Source: Viscum album (lineage: Eukaryota; Streptophyta; Magnoliopsida; Santalales; Viscaceae). From it: a stretch of DNA of 64,000 nt. This document shows positions 48,543 to 61,095 of this stretch, one piece after another; position 1 is the first letter of the stretch; every line of letters begins with the position of its first letter. Where the stretch lies: the NCBI GenBank assembly GCA_963277665.1, contig OY728136.1, positions 1,980,896,576 to 1,980,960,575 on the forward strand, given 5' to 3'. The position numbers were made by a program, and so were the translations under genes. The notes below the pieces were generated by a model. The model was not told the origin of the DNA, searched no databases, and saw only the letters and a list, made by a program, of their open reading frames with translations.

Positions 48543-50734
48543 TGTAATGTCCCATCCCAGTTTCCACATAACAGTTCCTAGATCCAGTTCGCTATATGAC
48601 CTCAAGCGCATCTCCCCTTACACAAGAGGTTACCGAAAAATAGCTAGGGACTAATATGTATCAAGGGGAGACTATAAAAACTTTATTAAATAATCACAAT
48701 ATCATAAATAAGTAAAAAAATTATAAAACTAATAACCAAAATAATACAACTGTCACATGATGACCAAAATAGGAAATACAATAACTGAACTAAACAATAT
48801 ATATGACATGTCATATATGTGTCAAGTGTCAATATAAAAAAACAAATTAGAGAAACAATTAACACACCCAAATGGTTCCCAATATCATTTCATGTTCACT
48901 CATCCTTGATCCATCCCAAATCATCCGACTAACATTTTTCTCATTCCCTTATCTGATCCTACAAACACAAAGTCTATTTCGGTACTGATTAGGTACCCCG
49001 AGTAGGGTGTGTGTCAAACATAGTAGGACACCTCCAACGACTTCTAAAACAATATTTAGTTTATAATACTGTGTTCTATTGTATAAAAAAATGTACAAGT
49101 GATAAAATAACCACTTTACCCATTCAATTATCCTTTAATTGACCCCATAAATTTTTCGAGTTCACAATGAAACTCAAACCACCAATAGTTTCATTTTCTC
49201 ATTCTGGAGTATGAAAAATGTTTAAGAGATATTTCCTATCATACAACTCATGGGTTTTTATTTATCTTTCATTTTAGTTTAACATCATGACTACGTGTAA
49301 CCATAGTATAATTCCCATATTTTGGTTCTGAAACACAATGTCTAAAACCTCGTGGGTTTTTGAAGCATCAGTCCATATCCTACAACTCATTGTTATTATA
49401 TATGATGTTATGAATCATTATCACATGTACCAAATATGTATATCAATCAATAACATATGGGATTTGGAAGCATCAGTCCATGTCCCACACATGTATATCA
49501 CATATATCCTAATATCACATATGTCACAATATCATAGATGTCACAATTTATCATTCATCCTAGTTAAGAATAATTGATCTTCACATAAAATATTATTATT
49601 AAAGTGTCCCACTTAAACTATAAATTTAATCATTGTCCATAACTTTAATTATATGGAATAATATAAATGAATAACTATTAAACCATTTTTCAAAATTTAA
49701 TCATATAATTCAATTACCATTCAAGGTTCAAAAAAGCATCCCTTAATTTAAAACATTAATAAATTCCATATCCCATAAATTAACCAATTTCACAATCCCA
49801 TTTACTCACTATTTTTGTAATCCAAAAATCAGATCAATTTCAGAATCATATCATTACCTAAATTAATTAATCCATTTCATGTTTCCATTTCAAAACATGA
49901 AGATTTCAATATCAAAATAGCATACACACAATTATAATCAAGAATATGGGATTTAAAATTTATGCTGCCTACCTCGAGGATGTTGAGGAAAATTTTCCAA
50001 ACTAGAAATCCAAAAATTGAATCATAAAGTTCAATTGCATAATGATTAATGTGATCTAGAAACAAAACCAAGATCCATGATCAAATGGAGTTAGATATAT
50101 CAAAACCTATATGTAAACCCTTGATGATGGAGGGAATCCTCCATCCAAACTATGATAAAAATATGGAAGAGAAAAAGGAAAATAATCAGGAAGAAATCAC
50201 ATACTAGTAGAGGTGTAGATCTATAAATCAGATTATTGATTCATCTAGAATAGAGTTTTGGAGAAATAGAATCATCTTCGTGGACTCCAAAAATGAGGGA
50301 GTTCATATTAGGTTTAGTAGGGTTAATGAAGGTTAAACATGGATGGTTCAAGAATATTAAAATTAAAATACATGGAAAATAATTCCATATACATATTTTC
50401 CTAGTATAGGGTACATGGATTACCAAACTGTGTTCCCAAAGACTGTGCCTCATATTTGGAGTGCTCAGTTTCTCCTAGGATGGTGCACCATTTTAAGAAA
50501 TATTCAGTGACTATGTAATTATCCTTTGTCTAGGACCATACAGTTTGTTGGGGGTAGGTGCACAGTTTAGGAAAACTATTCACCATCTATGTACATACAC
50601 TTTTCCTTCTTAAGTCTCCAAATTTTTTCCAAAACACCCTAAAATATAAACCTACCCATGATATAACAAAACCAAGGTAATAGAGTACCTTTATGTGAGC
50701 TAAAGATATCTCCAGAAAAGTTCAAGATCCTATA
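48543..50734 (-). repeat. 5' LTR of element D
   Basis: It starts with an undamaged TGTAATGTCCC and ends GATCCTATA. It is the same length as the 3' LTR within eight bases, with many substitutions but few large gaps. Confidence 0.9.
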
Positions 50735-50739
50735 GGTAT

Positions 50740-52335
50740 TTCATCCTAGAACTATGATCATAAGGGTGAAATATGTACTTCCCATGAAGATCCTGGACTA
50801 GATGAGTGAGATACAAACTACACATATACATAATAATAGGAAAAATCTTCCCCTAACCAATTCATCAATTTTCCAGAAGACATATATTGTTTTCCTTTGG
50901 GGAGCACAATATTTTATTTCAAGTAGGCCCCTTAAATATTTTATTCCATTACTAAGAAATGTTTCATCCCAACTATATGGAATATAGGGGGGGTCACATG
51001 GTGTATCATGTCTTCAGGGTAATTGGATTGTAGCCTATTTTCCCAGTAAATTTACATCAGATGTACACTCGGTGTGGACCAACACACATAGCATGTAAGG
51101 ACTCATGGTTCTCTGGGTGTATAATTTTAGTATACATTTTCCTATACTAGTTGGGTTTACACAGTGTGCATAATACATAGGAAATAATTTGATAATTAAT
51201 TTTTTCTCAAACCCAATATCCACATCATGTGACACACAATGTGTTTTCTTCCAAACTAAACACCATGTAGTCTCTAATTTTCCAAAAAGTCATACAGAAA
51301 ATGAATATTCTAATCAACATTACCCATTTACCTATTCGATCAAAAAATCAATACAAATTCCTAAAACCAAGTTAATTATCCAAAAATCTTGTTCATATGT
51401 TGTATTTCATCAATAATTTACCAGAAAAACTTTTTATTGACACCTCTTCTGGAAGAGTAATCACACACACAATAACTCCTGAAACCTCAATTATCTGATC
51501 CTCTCATACATATTTTTATCTTTGACATCACAGTATCATCACAATACATTCACTGTTTTGATCCCTCAATAATGACTCAGGGAACCAATGATCAAAAATG
51601 AAATTATTTTTCTTCATAAAATTTTCTATGCCACTAACAAAAAAAATACTGGTGATGAGAACATGTATAATAGAGAAAAAAATCCATGAAACTCGATAAT
51701 TATAAATGATCAATAACTATGTTCATTTTGGAAAATTTTCTTTTATATAATCTGATGTGACAGTTTGAAACGAGAATAAAATTATCAATCCATAAATGAT
51801 AATTATAAAAACATAAATTAATGGGATATGCGTTGATGGATTCTAGATTATAATGGTGGGAGTAATCCATAATCACAAACAAAATCCAATGAAGGGATAA
51901 ATTCACAAATAAAAGCCATCATTTGATATCATATTTATTACCAATGAAGGTTGAGATTTCAATGATGTAATTGGTGACCCCTTTCAATTTCTATTTTTTT
52001 GAAATGTTTTTCAGAATGTAATCATTGGTCCTCAAATATCCTCATTGGTCATCAAATATTCTACTATAGAGGCTCTCAAATTCTATTAAATCTTTGGGTT
52101 GTGTCTAAAAAAATATAATATCCATAATAAGTATTAGTTATGGATTATTCTAGGTTATTTAATTAATAAATCATAAAAATTAATTAACTCAATTTTATTT
52201 ATCTTATTCACCAGCGATTATGATTCACCCCAACACTAGATGAAAACAATGTTCATGTCAAACTTATGGTGTACCCCATATCCTAAATTCAATGGTGGCC
52301 TTGATTTCCCCATATAAGGAACCATTTGGGAAATA
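50740..52335 (-). repeat. 5' LTR of G, piece 2
   Basis: It continues the LTR after element D and matches 8,640-10,103. Shared blocks include CAACACACAT(G/A)G near 8,810 and 51,081, ACACATCATG/AACACCATG with TAGTC near 8,990 and 51,261, and TTCACC.(T/G)CGATT near 9,939 and 52,208. The right end is set by fading similarity. Confidence 0.6.
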
Positions 52336-53327
52336 AAACATTATTCTAAAATTTATCTCCAAAAATATTTTTATATATTTTAGTGTTTTTCATATATGAA
52401 CACTAGGTCATTATAATGACAAAAACAACATTCAAATTCTGTGACAATATTTGATAATACTTTTTATAGTATCCTAAGGGTATCATCATAAAAATTAATG
52501 TCATTATAATAAATTGATGTTAAATGATACTTATTCAATTTTTTGAATATAGTGAATCCAAATATAGAATATATTTTGCAAGACTCAATTCCCAGATATA
52601 GTAAAATTAATTTTAATATTACTATGAAAAATGGAATGAAAAATATTTTTTTGAAATGATGTAACTTTAATCCGAAAAATGAATATATAGAAAAATATTT
52701 TATCGATTTGATTCTAATGAAATTTATTTGTTTATATATACATAATAAAGAGATATGTGACTCTAAAAACAATTAAAAAATAAATATACATTTATAATTA
52801 TTTAATGAAAGAAAATTTTATGAAATACTTTTTTATTATAATAAAACATCACATAGTTTTTAAAATGTTAAATGGGGGTTTCTATATTAAACATAATATT
52901 TATCAATTATCTATTTCACTTATTAAATATATATTTGGTATATCAAAAAGTTTTCACATACTTTTAATTCATTCCTATATCATAAGGATTTTCTAAAAGT
53001 GACAATATTTTACATAGCTTTAATTTTTACTAATCACCAAAAAATATACCATTTTAGAAAAATAATAAGAAATTAAATAAAATATAATGTTTACCTGATG
53101 AATTCAAAAACTAAGATCATGTTATCATTTTAAAATTATCATACATATAAATTAATCTTTTAAATAATAAAATTATATATAAAGAAACAAAAAATAACCC
53201 TTCTAAACATATTGTGTTATTAATATTATTTAACATAAATTTATAATCAATTTATTATTATTTTAGTATTTCATAAAATGATGTCCTTTAAAAGTTTCAA
53301 AATTATTAAATAAAAAACATGAAAACC
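52336..53327. other. AT-rich spacer between elements G and E, nothing recognised
   Basis: The stretch is very AT-rich. Open frames of 102 codons (52,464-52,772, minus) and 63 codons (52,805-52,996, plus) are low-complexity in Ile, Phe and Lys, as expected by chance at this composition. I see no repeat partner elsewhere in the window. Confidence 0.5.
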
Positions 53328-55444
53328 ATTAACATTTCGGGCCCAGTTATCTCATAAATAACCAAACTCGGTTGGTCACAAGGCCACAAGAGTGCCTCCC
53401 CATATGCTAGACGCTAATTGATAAGAGGTGAGGGTCCATGCTTATATAGTGGGCCGACAATAACCACATAATTATAGTATCATAATAGTATATTTATTTG
53501 ATAAATAGTGGAATCATAATAAAGTACAGATAGAGAAGAGGATGTAAAACATCCAAACGATAATAATAAGTAAGAACAAAGTGACACAGTATAAAAAATG
53601 ATGACTATGTCCTGGAGCTATACAATGTGAAAGCATACACACATAAAAATATATAAAAAAGATCAAAAGTCCAAAAATCTATCCAATATAATCATGGACT
53701 AAGGCTCAATCTCTTGATCTCAATTTTTCGTGATATAAAAAAATAAAGCATCCAATACCAGGTACTTTACCGTATCCCTACTTGAATCTATGAATTATTT
53801 ATTGGTACCAAATGGTTTCCCAAATAAGGTGTGAGATATACTGAGTATTCCACCACCAACTATGTCTATACAACTCTAGTCTGTGATCATATAACTAGCT
53901 TTGTGGAGAAATAATTTAATTAGTGGAATAACATGTGTTAAATTAAAGTCTTGTCGGGATCATACTTTTCATGGGATTCCAAAACAAAAAATACGACTTT
54001 AGCCTAATCGAGATACATTTGAACAGGTGACCTTTAAATTGAACGCTCTAAAAAATATGATCCATGTATCCAAGCAGAATCTATATGACTACAGAAGGTG
54101 CCAAAATGTAACCAAGGAATCTAAGAAGATATGGTAATAAAATGGGATCAAATGTTTAACTAAGGTATCAATGTATTACTAATAGTTATATAGGTTAAAT
54201 GAGTAACTAATTCGTCATTTACCTTATAAGGTCAAGCTAGCTCTTAGTACATAAACCATGAAACCAAACTATTAGGGACTAAGTGTAATCCATGGGATAC
54301 ACAAAATGTATTTCACAAGATTATTATCTAAAAAATTACATGGATCATTTCCACATTAAATATCAGGATAATCATGAATGGGGAAAAAGGGAAGAAATCT
54401 AAGGAACCTACAATCCAAATACATCAGCTAAATTTTGGGAGTTTATATGAGGAATTCAAATTTATGGACAACTGTCAAGTGTATCATCAGTACTATGCTG
54501 AGTAATTCGCATATAAATAATACATTTTCCATGATCCATGGTGGTTATATCCATTTGAATCTAGCCTAATGATTCAGGGTGGTGTCTTCTATGTTCTCGG
54601 GTAATTACATCATAAATACAATGCAACATCAAGTAAAAATACTCCTATAATAAAAAAAGTTATATAGTAGAAATGTGAACCTCAAGTTTAATAATATAAT
54701 CTAGGCCATGTGATAATCATGCAATTTCATTCACTTTATATATATTATTCAAATACATACCTATTCATTTAACAATTAAGATGCTTTTTAAGGCTTCATA
54801 CCATTAATCATTTTATTCCAATTTAATATGATTCGAGCTAAACATGATTTCTTATTTCAAAGGGTCATTTAAAATATTAAGATTAATAAAAACACTTGAT
54901 AAATTCAAACCCAACACACTAATAGGAATTTTCAAATATTACATGGTAATCGGGTATAAAGTCATATACATGGCACACCCAAGGGGTGGATCAATTGGAA
55001 GTTATTTCCCTCTAAACATAATCAAGGACTCTAATATAATGTTATCATTCAAAATTAAACTAATAATTTATGGAAAATCAATATTAGGGTCAATCTATGG
55101 GAGCAACCGTCATATAGAACTACAAATACAATTATAAATCAATGATAATGGATGGGAAATTCATAGACCACATACCTTATGGTATTATAGAAACAAATAT
55201 CTAGTATTGAACCTTAGTTTGGTCTGAATAGGAAGAAGAAAGAATAATTAAAAAATACCTGAAAATAGGGAATATTTTTCTGTCACCAAAATATCACCAA
55301 TGATTGTCAGACAAGTCGTGAAAGAACAAAAAATATTATATCTTGTATTGAGGTAGATCCAACATGACCAATGATGGCTCGATAAGAGTCTAGATGGAAG
55401 AGAACTACACGAACATAAGAGGGATCCATAGAGTTGCTCCTACG
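53328..55444 (-). repeat. 3' LTR of element E
   Basis: It matches 61,096-63,668: TTGGTCACA(A/G)GGCC at 53,370 and 61,139, the TTAATCATTTTATT(C/T)CAATTT block at 54,805 and 63,033, and the end GTTGCTCCTACG against GAGCTCCTACA. The left edge is uncertain by a few bases because the terminal TGTAAC reads ATTAAC. Confidence 0.82.
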
Positions 55445-55461
55445 TCAACCACTCTCTCAGG
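55445..55461 (-). other. Polypurine tract of element E
   Basis: The minus strand reads CCTGAGAGAGTGGTTGA before the LTR start CGTAGGAGC; its purine-rich core is GAGAGAGTGG. The integrase reading frame runs almost up to it, so the 3' untranslated part is very short. Confidence 0.55.
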
Positions 55462-56640
55462 TATTGTCTTGTATGTGGTCATGCAACCATATCACCAAGA
55501 CTAGAGGAACTGAACGTCCCTGGAGATTATTTCTTCTCTATTTAGTTATGCATACAAGGTTCACCTCAAATCAATAGTCAATGTACAATTCCACATCCTT
55601 AGTTTGGAAAACATGAAACAAGTTTGAGTAGTAACGACTTAACTAGGAAACATGGAACACATTATACAAATATATGTATCTCTCAGGGAGTTCTATCGAA
55701 TAAGATACGGAACATACCATCTCTAAAAACCAAAAAGGTCCTAAAAATAAGGTAAAAATAACTTTAACAACAAACCCATCGATACCCATGTCTATTCGAA
55801 ACATGTAAGAATACCCAATCCCCATCCTCGAACTCTAGTGTGTATCAAAGGTGGTTTTCAATTCTTTTCTGCATTGATTGTGCTATATCCATTTGATTCC
55901 TGATAAAATGGACCTTTCCTAAATTTTTCAAAATGAGGAGAAATCCATTTTGTTCTACCTCCTCTATATCTAACCAGCATAGAGGTGATCAACATGGCCT
56001 ACTATAGAAGGACTCATAAGTTTCCACATATATCATTACCTAAAATATGATATTGTAGGTCAATTTGGATAGGGGTATATATTCCTCCTAAGAACCACCA
56101 AAATAAAGGATTAATTCTCTAATCATGTACTCCAACACCTGTATCATCCACTCATACCAACTTTTGTTCTAGGTGCGGTATGTTATACTCAAAAGTGTGA
56201 GTGTACCTAACACCCTCTAAAACCATTTCTCTAAATGAGAAGTTAAATGAGAATTCATTTCTGATAAAATAGTCAGTGGGAATTTATGAAGTAATATAAT
56301 ATCTAGTATATATATATTTTTAATACAATCAATATAAATTTCCTCCTTAATAGGTAATACGTGAGAGAACATTATGAGACTATCGTTGAACACAAATACC
56401 ACATCACTGGCTTGTGTGGATCGTAGTAAGCCAAAAAAAACCCATATTGACAATATACCACTTCCACCCAAGACTGGGAAATGGTTGTCAAATCATTGCT
56501 GGTTACTGGTGTTTTGTTTTCACTTGAAGATAGGTGGAACACCTATTGACAAAGCCAGATAACTGCATTTTTTGTACCCAGCCACCCGTATTGGTGATAT
56601 AGGTCATTATACATCGTTTTAATCCTAAGGGGAACCACCC
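55462..56640 (-). pseudogene. Integrase and chromodomain-like tail of element E (broken)
   Basis: The open run 56,217-56,471 holds the middle of the core: DVVFVFNDSLIMFSHVLPIK and NIYILDIILLHKFPLTILSE, the latter matching IVRLHGVP..IVS with the second Asp replaced by Glu. IQVLEYMIRELILYFGGS, then PLSKLTYNI and YSRPC, close the core. GDWVFLHVS (about 55,835) opens the GPY/F module, and YNVFHVS at 55,643-55,665 and RSVPLVLVIW near 55,505 lead into the chromodomain. Stops and shifts are common. Confidence 0.83.
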
Positions 56641-56999
56641 ATGTAGAATCCTGGGAATATCTTATCAATTCCTTCTAGAAGTCCCTATGACCGAAAACAC
56701 ATCCATGGATGTGAAAGAACTCATATAAATGAATAAACCAGTCTAGTAGAGGGTCCTCACATGAAGAACTCTCCATTATGACTAAGCCCTTGAGATTGGA
56801 AAAATACCACATTCTCACTCTCTCCAAAAGTGAAGAGGTCACTACTAAAGCTATAATGTTATAATAACTATGATGGCCCTTCACCTATAAATAAATCTAT
56901 GAGAACTGATCCATAAGTTCACACTCAATACTGTCCTCTTCCACTACATGTGTCTAAGTCCCATAGCATAATTCCACCACTAAAAAGTTACCCTTTCAT

Positions 57000-57290
57000 G
57001 GTATATAAATAAGAGTAATGAAAAATTAATGTAGTAATTCATCTGACCACCTATATCTGAGATTATTTCAGACTACATAAAGATATACTTGAGGCTTTTG
57101 GGGTCCATAAACACCATAAACCACTGGCCAAACAAATAGATTCTCCCTAAACACATGGAATGGACTACAATTGTCTACTCAGGATTTTTCATTAGGTAAT
57201 TAATTTCTTGTGGCCTCAACTAATGAGACCCATAAACCATAAATTGATACTATGGCATCATAACCTCTCATAGAACAATTATTGTTCCAT
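57000..57290 (-). pseudogene. RNase H of element E (broken)
   Basis: The minus strand reads FMVYGSH, a stop, LRPQEINYLMKNPE, a stop, TIVVHSMCLGRIYLFGQWFM and VFMDPKSLKYIFM. MDPKSLKYIF is a close match to the TDHKSLKYIF block that carries an active-site Asp, which is kept here. 56,640-57,000 between RNase H and IN is the tether region with no clear motif. Confidence 0.82.
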
Positions 57291-57689
57291 AAAAAATGAA
57301 ATATATCCACTTCCCATCTCTAATAAATTTGGATCTGCATTGATGTCAGTCACAATTTCATCTCTTGAAATGTTGTCTCCCATAATTCTGAATGCATGAA
57401 CTTTACAACATTATTATTCAATCCAAGAATAGGTTCTTTAGGGCATTAAAAGTTTTTAATAAAGAGCCGATAATAGCTATGAAACCTCAACCAACACTTT
57501 ATGTCAAAAATTTTATTGGGATTATCCCAAGAATCTACATCACAATCCTTCTATAGGTCAATAGGAATTCCTACCTATGAGATCATATGACATAGGAAGG
57601 GAACATTTTCAATCCAAAATTTAATATTTTCATATTAACATACAACTGGTTCTATAATAGTGTATCTAATATGATCTCAAGTTGTTTAA

Positions 57690-58150
57690 CATAGCCATAT
57701 TGAGTTTCAAAAAAAAAATTAATACATTTTCCACAAATAATACCATAAATGAATACATATATGGGAGGAAGACATGATTCATAAAATCCATGAAAATTGT
57801 TGTTGTTCTCGTAAAACCATATAGTTTAACAAGATACTCATAAAAAACATATTTACTAAAAAATGTGGTACAAGGTATATCTTATGGTATAACTCGTTCC
57901 TGATGATAACCTGCCCTCAAATCAATGTTCTAAAAAACATTCAATCCTTAGAGGTGGTAAAAGTGGTCATCTATATGATTCAAATGTGACTATTTCTTGA
58001 CTATAATTTGGATCAATTAATGGTAATCCATGAAAAGGCTAAGGTCATGGTATACCTTCTCAATAAAAAGGAAATTTGAACCCCAAGGTGAAGTACGGGG
58101 CTGTATAAATGCCTTAGCCTCAAAAACATCTAGACACCTCATGGTCTTCT
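57690..58150 (-). pseudogene. Reverse transcriptase of element E (broken)
   Basis: NIDLRAGYHQERVIP, a stop, DIPCTTFFSKYVFYEYL, VKLYGFTRTTTIFMDFMNHV and FLPYMYSFMVLFVENVLI are read in one frame with one stop. FVEN at 57,725-57,736 is the altered active-site box, where the family has F(I/V)DD; both aspartates are gone. Upstream, TSPWGSNFLFIEKV is the fingers block near 58,080-58,120. Confidence 0.88.
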
Positions 58151-58289
58151 GAAACTCAATTTTAGAAATTCTGTAAGGATGAAAGGAAACATGTTCTACT
58201 CTTAAAACTATCTTGATTGAAAAATCTACATATATTGCAAGAGGTAGCCTAAAAAATATCAGGGAAGATATCCCTGAAATGATCTACTA

Positions 58290-58700
58290 CAATATGTGAA
58301 TAAACTTGATGTTTTCCATAATCATCTATATTAAATATATAAATCTAGGATATCACTCTACCCATCCCATGATTCTATAGTCCAAATATACATTCTAGGA
58401 CATACCATTCACCATTTTTATGATAACCATCACCCTCTTGTGATGTAAACAATACCATACAGTGTTTGAAGTCCACATAAGCCTGTTATGGGACCAATTA
58501 GTCCATCCTAAAAATGATATTGAATCATTTTATATTGAGTATGGAGTGGACCAAAAATAAATGATAACATTCTACCTTAAGGGGGAATTCCTTGCACTAT
58601 TGAACAATCTCTAATTGAACTTACAATAGAGTATCAACTATGATCACGGAATATAAATAATGAATATGAATCTGATGGATTTCTATTATAGTCATAGAGA
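58290..58700 (-). pseudogene. Protease end and PR-RT linker of element E
   Basis: FNIIFRMD, a stop, LVP (about 58,500-58,540) fits DVILGMDWL at the retropepsin end. VVDHFRDIFPDIF (about 58,260-58,300) matches the (V)V.EFPDVFP segment that opens the RT domain. The catalytic half of the protease, up to about 58,900, is not readable, and 58,900-59,590 carries no motif I can place. Confidence 0.6.
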
Positions 58701-59589
58701 TAAAAATTTTGAATCACGGATATCAAAAGATGATGACACTAAACTAGAAGCTATCAAAATAGTACCTATAACTGTAGACAACTTGAGACATTTCTCCTCA
58801 AGTATAGGTAGTACAACATATAACTAGCCTGTTATATGGCCCTAAGATGCATCCTGATTATACAAGGTAGGTCCACTAAACTGGTGTTATGTATCTTGAG
58901 TATGACCTCTTTAACAACATCCTCCTACTAACCTTGTGTGGAATTTTTTAGTCCAACTTCCATCCTAGAGTGGATGTATTGATCCAACTAAATAATGTGG
59001 AGTTGGTTCATATCCTATTGCACTATAAATATATTCAATGGTCTGTAAAAACCTATGAATATTCCCCATTATAATATAAGAGTTTCACTCAACTTTTTCT
59101 TAGTTACACACAGGATTTATATGACTTCATCTTCCACAGTGATGCCACATAATTGAAATACTATTTCATATACTCTTGTCGTAACTACTCTATCAAGAAC
59201 CCTATATTTGTAAGTTCATTATGTTGGATAAATTATTAACATATATTGGAATGGAAAAATTGTTCCAAGTGATGTTTCATTCCTTAAAACTATTCTTAAT
59301 AATTAGGGCATGTTTCATAATTCTCGAGACAATAGTAAAAATTAAAAACATTTATCTAAGACCAAATAGCATACCCAAGCCCTTACTCAAAGATTAGCTC
59401 TCTAGAAATCTCATCAACAATGAAGGAAGGTGAAATGTATGAAGATCAGTAAAGGGAGTTGAATAATACATAAATTATAAAAATAATTACTCAAGTGGTA
59501 AGAACTCCCTAGTTCTATCAACTCTCATTATCTATAAAAAATTCAATGAAATAAGAATGAAAATATCTCGAGATCATATCCTGATAATG

Positions 59590-59830
59590 GTCAACCTTGG
59601 TACTATATTACCATAGACTATTGGAAGATCCTTGAATCATATAAGTAGAGTGCTTGAAATTCCACTATGGAGGAATCTCTGGTTGCTCAAAGATAGATTT
59701 CATAGCCTCTATCCACGTATCAATAGCATGTGGACCACTATCCCCCAAAATTGATTGAAGATTTTTCTACTGAAGCCCTCGAATCATCTCTTCTATCATT
59801 GTGAAATGATGTATAAATACATTAATAGTA
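59590..59830 (-). pseudogene. Gag fragment of element E
   Basis: The minus strand reads MIEEMIRGLQ, a stop, then GDSGPHAIDTWIEAMKSIFE and QPEIPP. This matches the family block G..DP..A..WI.EMEKIF at the start of the retrotransposon gag domain. After a stop, YMIQGSSNSLW fits the next capsid segment (YML.G.A..WW). The rest of gag is not readable. 59,831-61,080 is the leader with no recognised feature. Confidence 0.72.
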
Positions 59831-61080
59831 TACATAAACCATATAAAACCTTCTAGAAACTATGAATCCAAACCCATCTCAGATATAATAAGAGGTTCCA
59901 TAGTTTTCACTACTAGCATGTTCGGTCCTGCCACCTCTGGAACAAAGTCATCGCCCCCTTCTCCACACTATATTTAAGTATTTCATGGTAGAATACATAT
60001 AATATTCACAAACAAAAACTTTAAGTAATATTAACATGATAACATCATAGATTCAAGAATATGATAGATATAAGAATACCTACCACTATGCCTACTCATA
60101 ATTCCTTGTCTCTGTGTCGTATACGACCATGATAAAATGATAGAGATACTACCTCTTTCCCTCTACTATGGTCAGTTCTGGGTCATGTTCTATTTTTTAT
60201 ACTAGGGTTTAGGCATATAGTGTTTCAATTGCAACGTTTAATGTAAAACCCCCTTTAAGTTTTAATCGACATCATTATTTAATGGAACGATTTTCCCTTT
60301 ACATTAATAACTCATCATTTCTAAAATATTTCATTTAGAATACCCAAATGAATGAATAGAAAGTGAAAATTAAATGCATATATAATTCCCATGTTTTAAT
60401 GTACTAATTTTTATCAATTGTAAATCACAGTATATGTAACTGCTACAAGGATTTAAAATCGTTCAATTATATGAATCATATTTCCTAATCAATAGAGACA
60501 CACACACTTAAAATTGAAAATTTAATAAATATTATTTTAATCAAATAGTCCTTTAGAAAATTTAACCAATGTTTCATGGATCAAACTTAATATAATTGTC
60601 TAATTATGGTTTCATCATCACACAATATGGGAAATAACCATTTCTGTTCATGAGGAAAAAATAATTATTACAATTATTTATCCCTACATTAAATTTTAGC
60701 ACAATCTCAAATATAACAATCATGATATAAGTTATATTCATGAGAAATTCATGTATTAAGTAAAAGTTTCATGGATAATGTATAAAATAAAATTCCCCAT
60801 GCGCCTATAATGATGCAAGATACAACACCTCTTTTCCTTACTGGGACAAGCGTAAAAATAAATTCCACATTATTAATGAAATACACAATCCATTTTCATC
60901 ACCTAATGGTAAAACTAGTGAAATCGTAAAATGCATAATCGAGAACATTGAATCCCATCCTTGAAATTTGGATTTTTCTCATATGTGGGTTAGCTAGTCC
61001 CAAGGACATGCTCATTACCAATTCCCAACACTTCTTTGTCTCTTTTATAATAACAATGAGTAATAAAAGATGAAAAGAAA

Positions 61081-61092
61081 CTTATGGTACCA
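61081..61092 (-). other. Primer-binding site of element E (initiator tRNA-Met type)
   Basis: CTTATGGTACCA matches 8 of 12 bases of GCTCTGATACCA. A 3-base spacer (ATA) leads to the LTR start TGTAACATCC at 61,096. Confidence 0.65.
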
Positions 61093-61095
61093 ATA

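Larger units (their letters stand above)
41004..50734 (-). mobile_element. Element D: Ty3/Gypsy element with an exact target duplication
   Basis: LTRs are 41,004-43,203 (2,200 bp) and 48,543-50,734 (2,192 bp). GGTAT stands on both sides (40,999-41,003 and 50,735-50,739). The primer-binding site, polypurine tract, gag, PR, RT, RH and IN are all in place on the minus strand. It is the structurally most complete element of the window, inserted in the 5' LTR of G. Confidence 0.92.
7832..52335 (-). mobile_element. Element G: outermost Ty3/Gypsy element, split by nested insertions
   Basis: The two LTRs are at 7,832-10,103 and at 40,638-41,003 plus 50,740-about 52,335, with the coding remnant at 10,141-14,900 on the minus strand. 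The link between the distant LTR parts rests on collinear similarity: the GAGCTCTATGAAAGGATGAAAT block near 8,376 matches 40,909, the block TGTAGTC near 8,997 matches 51,266, and CCAATGATCAAAAAT near 9,319 matches 51,586. Element F fills 15,394-40,624 and element D fills 41,004-50,734. The left LTR is about 2.27 kb; the right pieces sum to about 1.96 kb. The right end is approximate because similarity fades. Confidence 0.65.

Noticed and set aside
52464..52772. Open frame of 102 codons in AT-rich DNA
   Set aside because: Ile/Phe/Lys/Leu low-complexity, expected by chance at this base composition.
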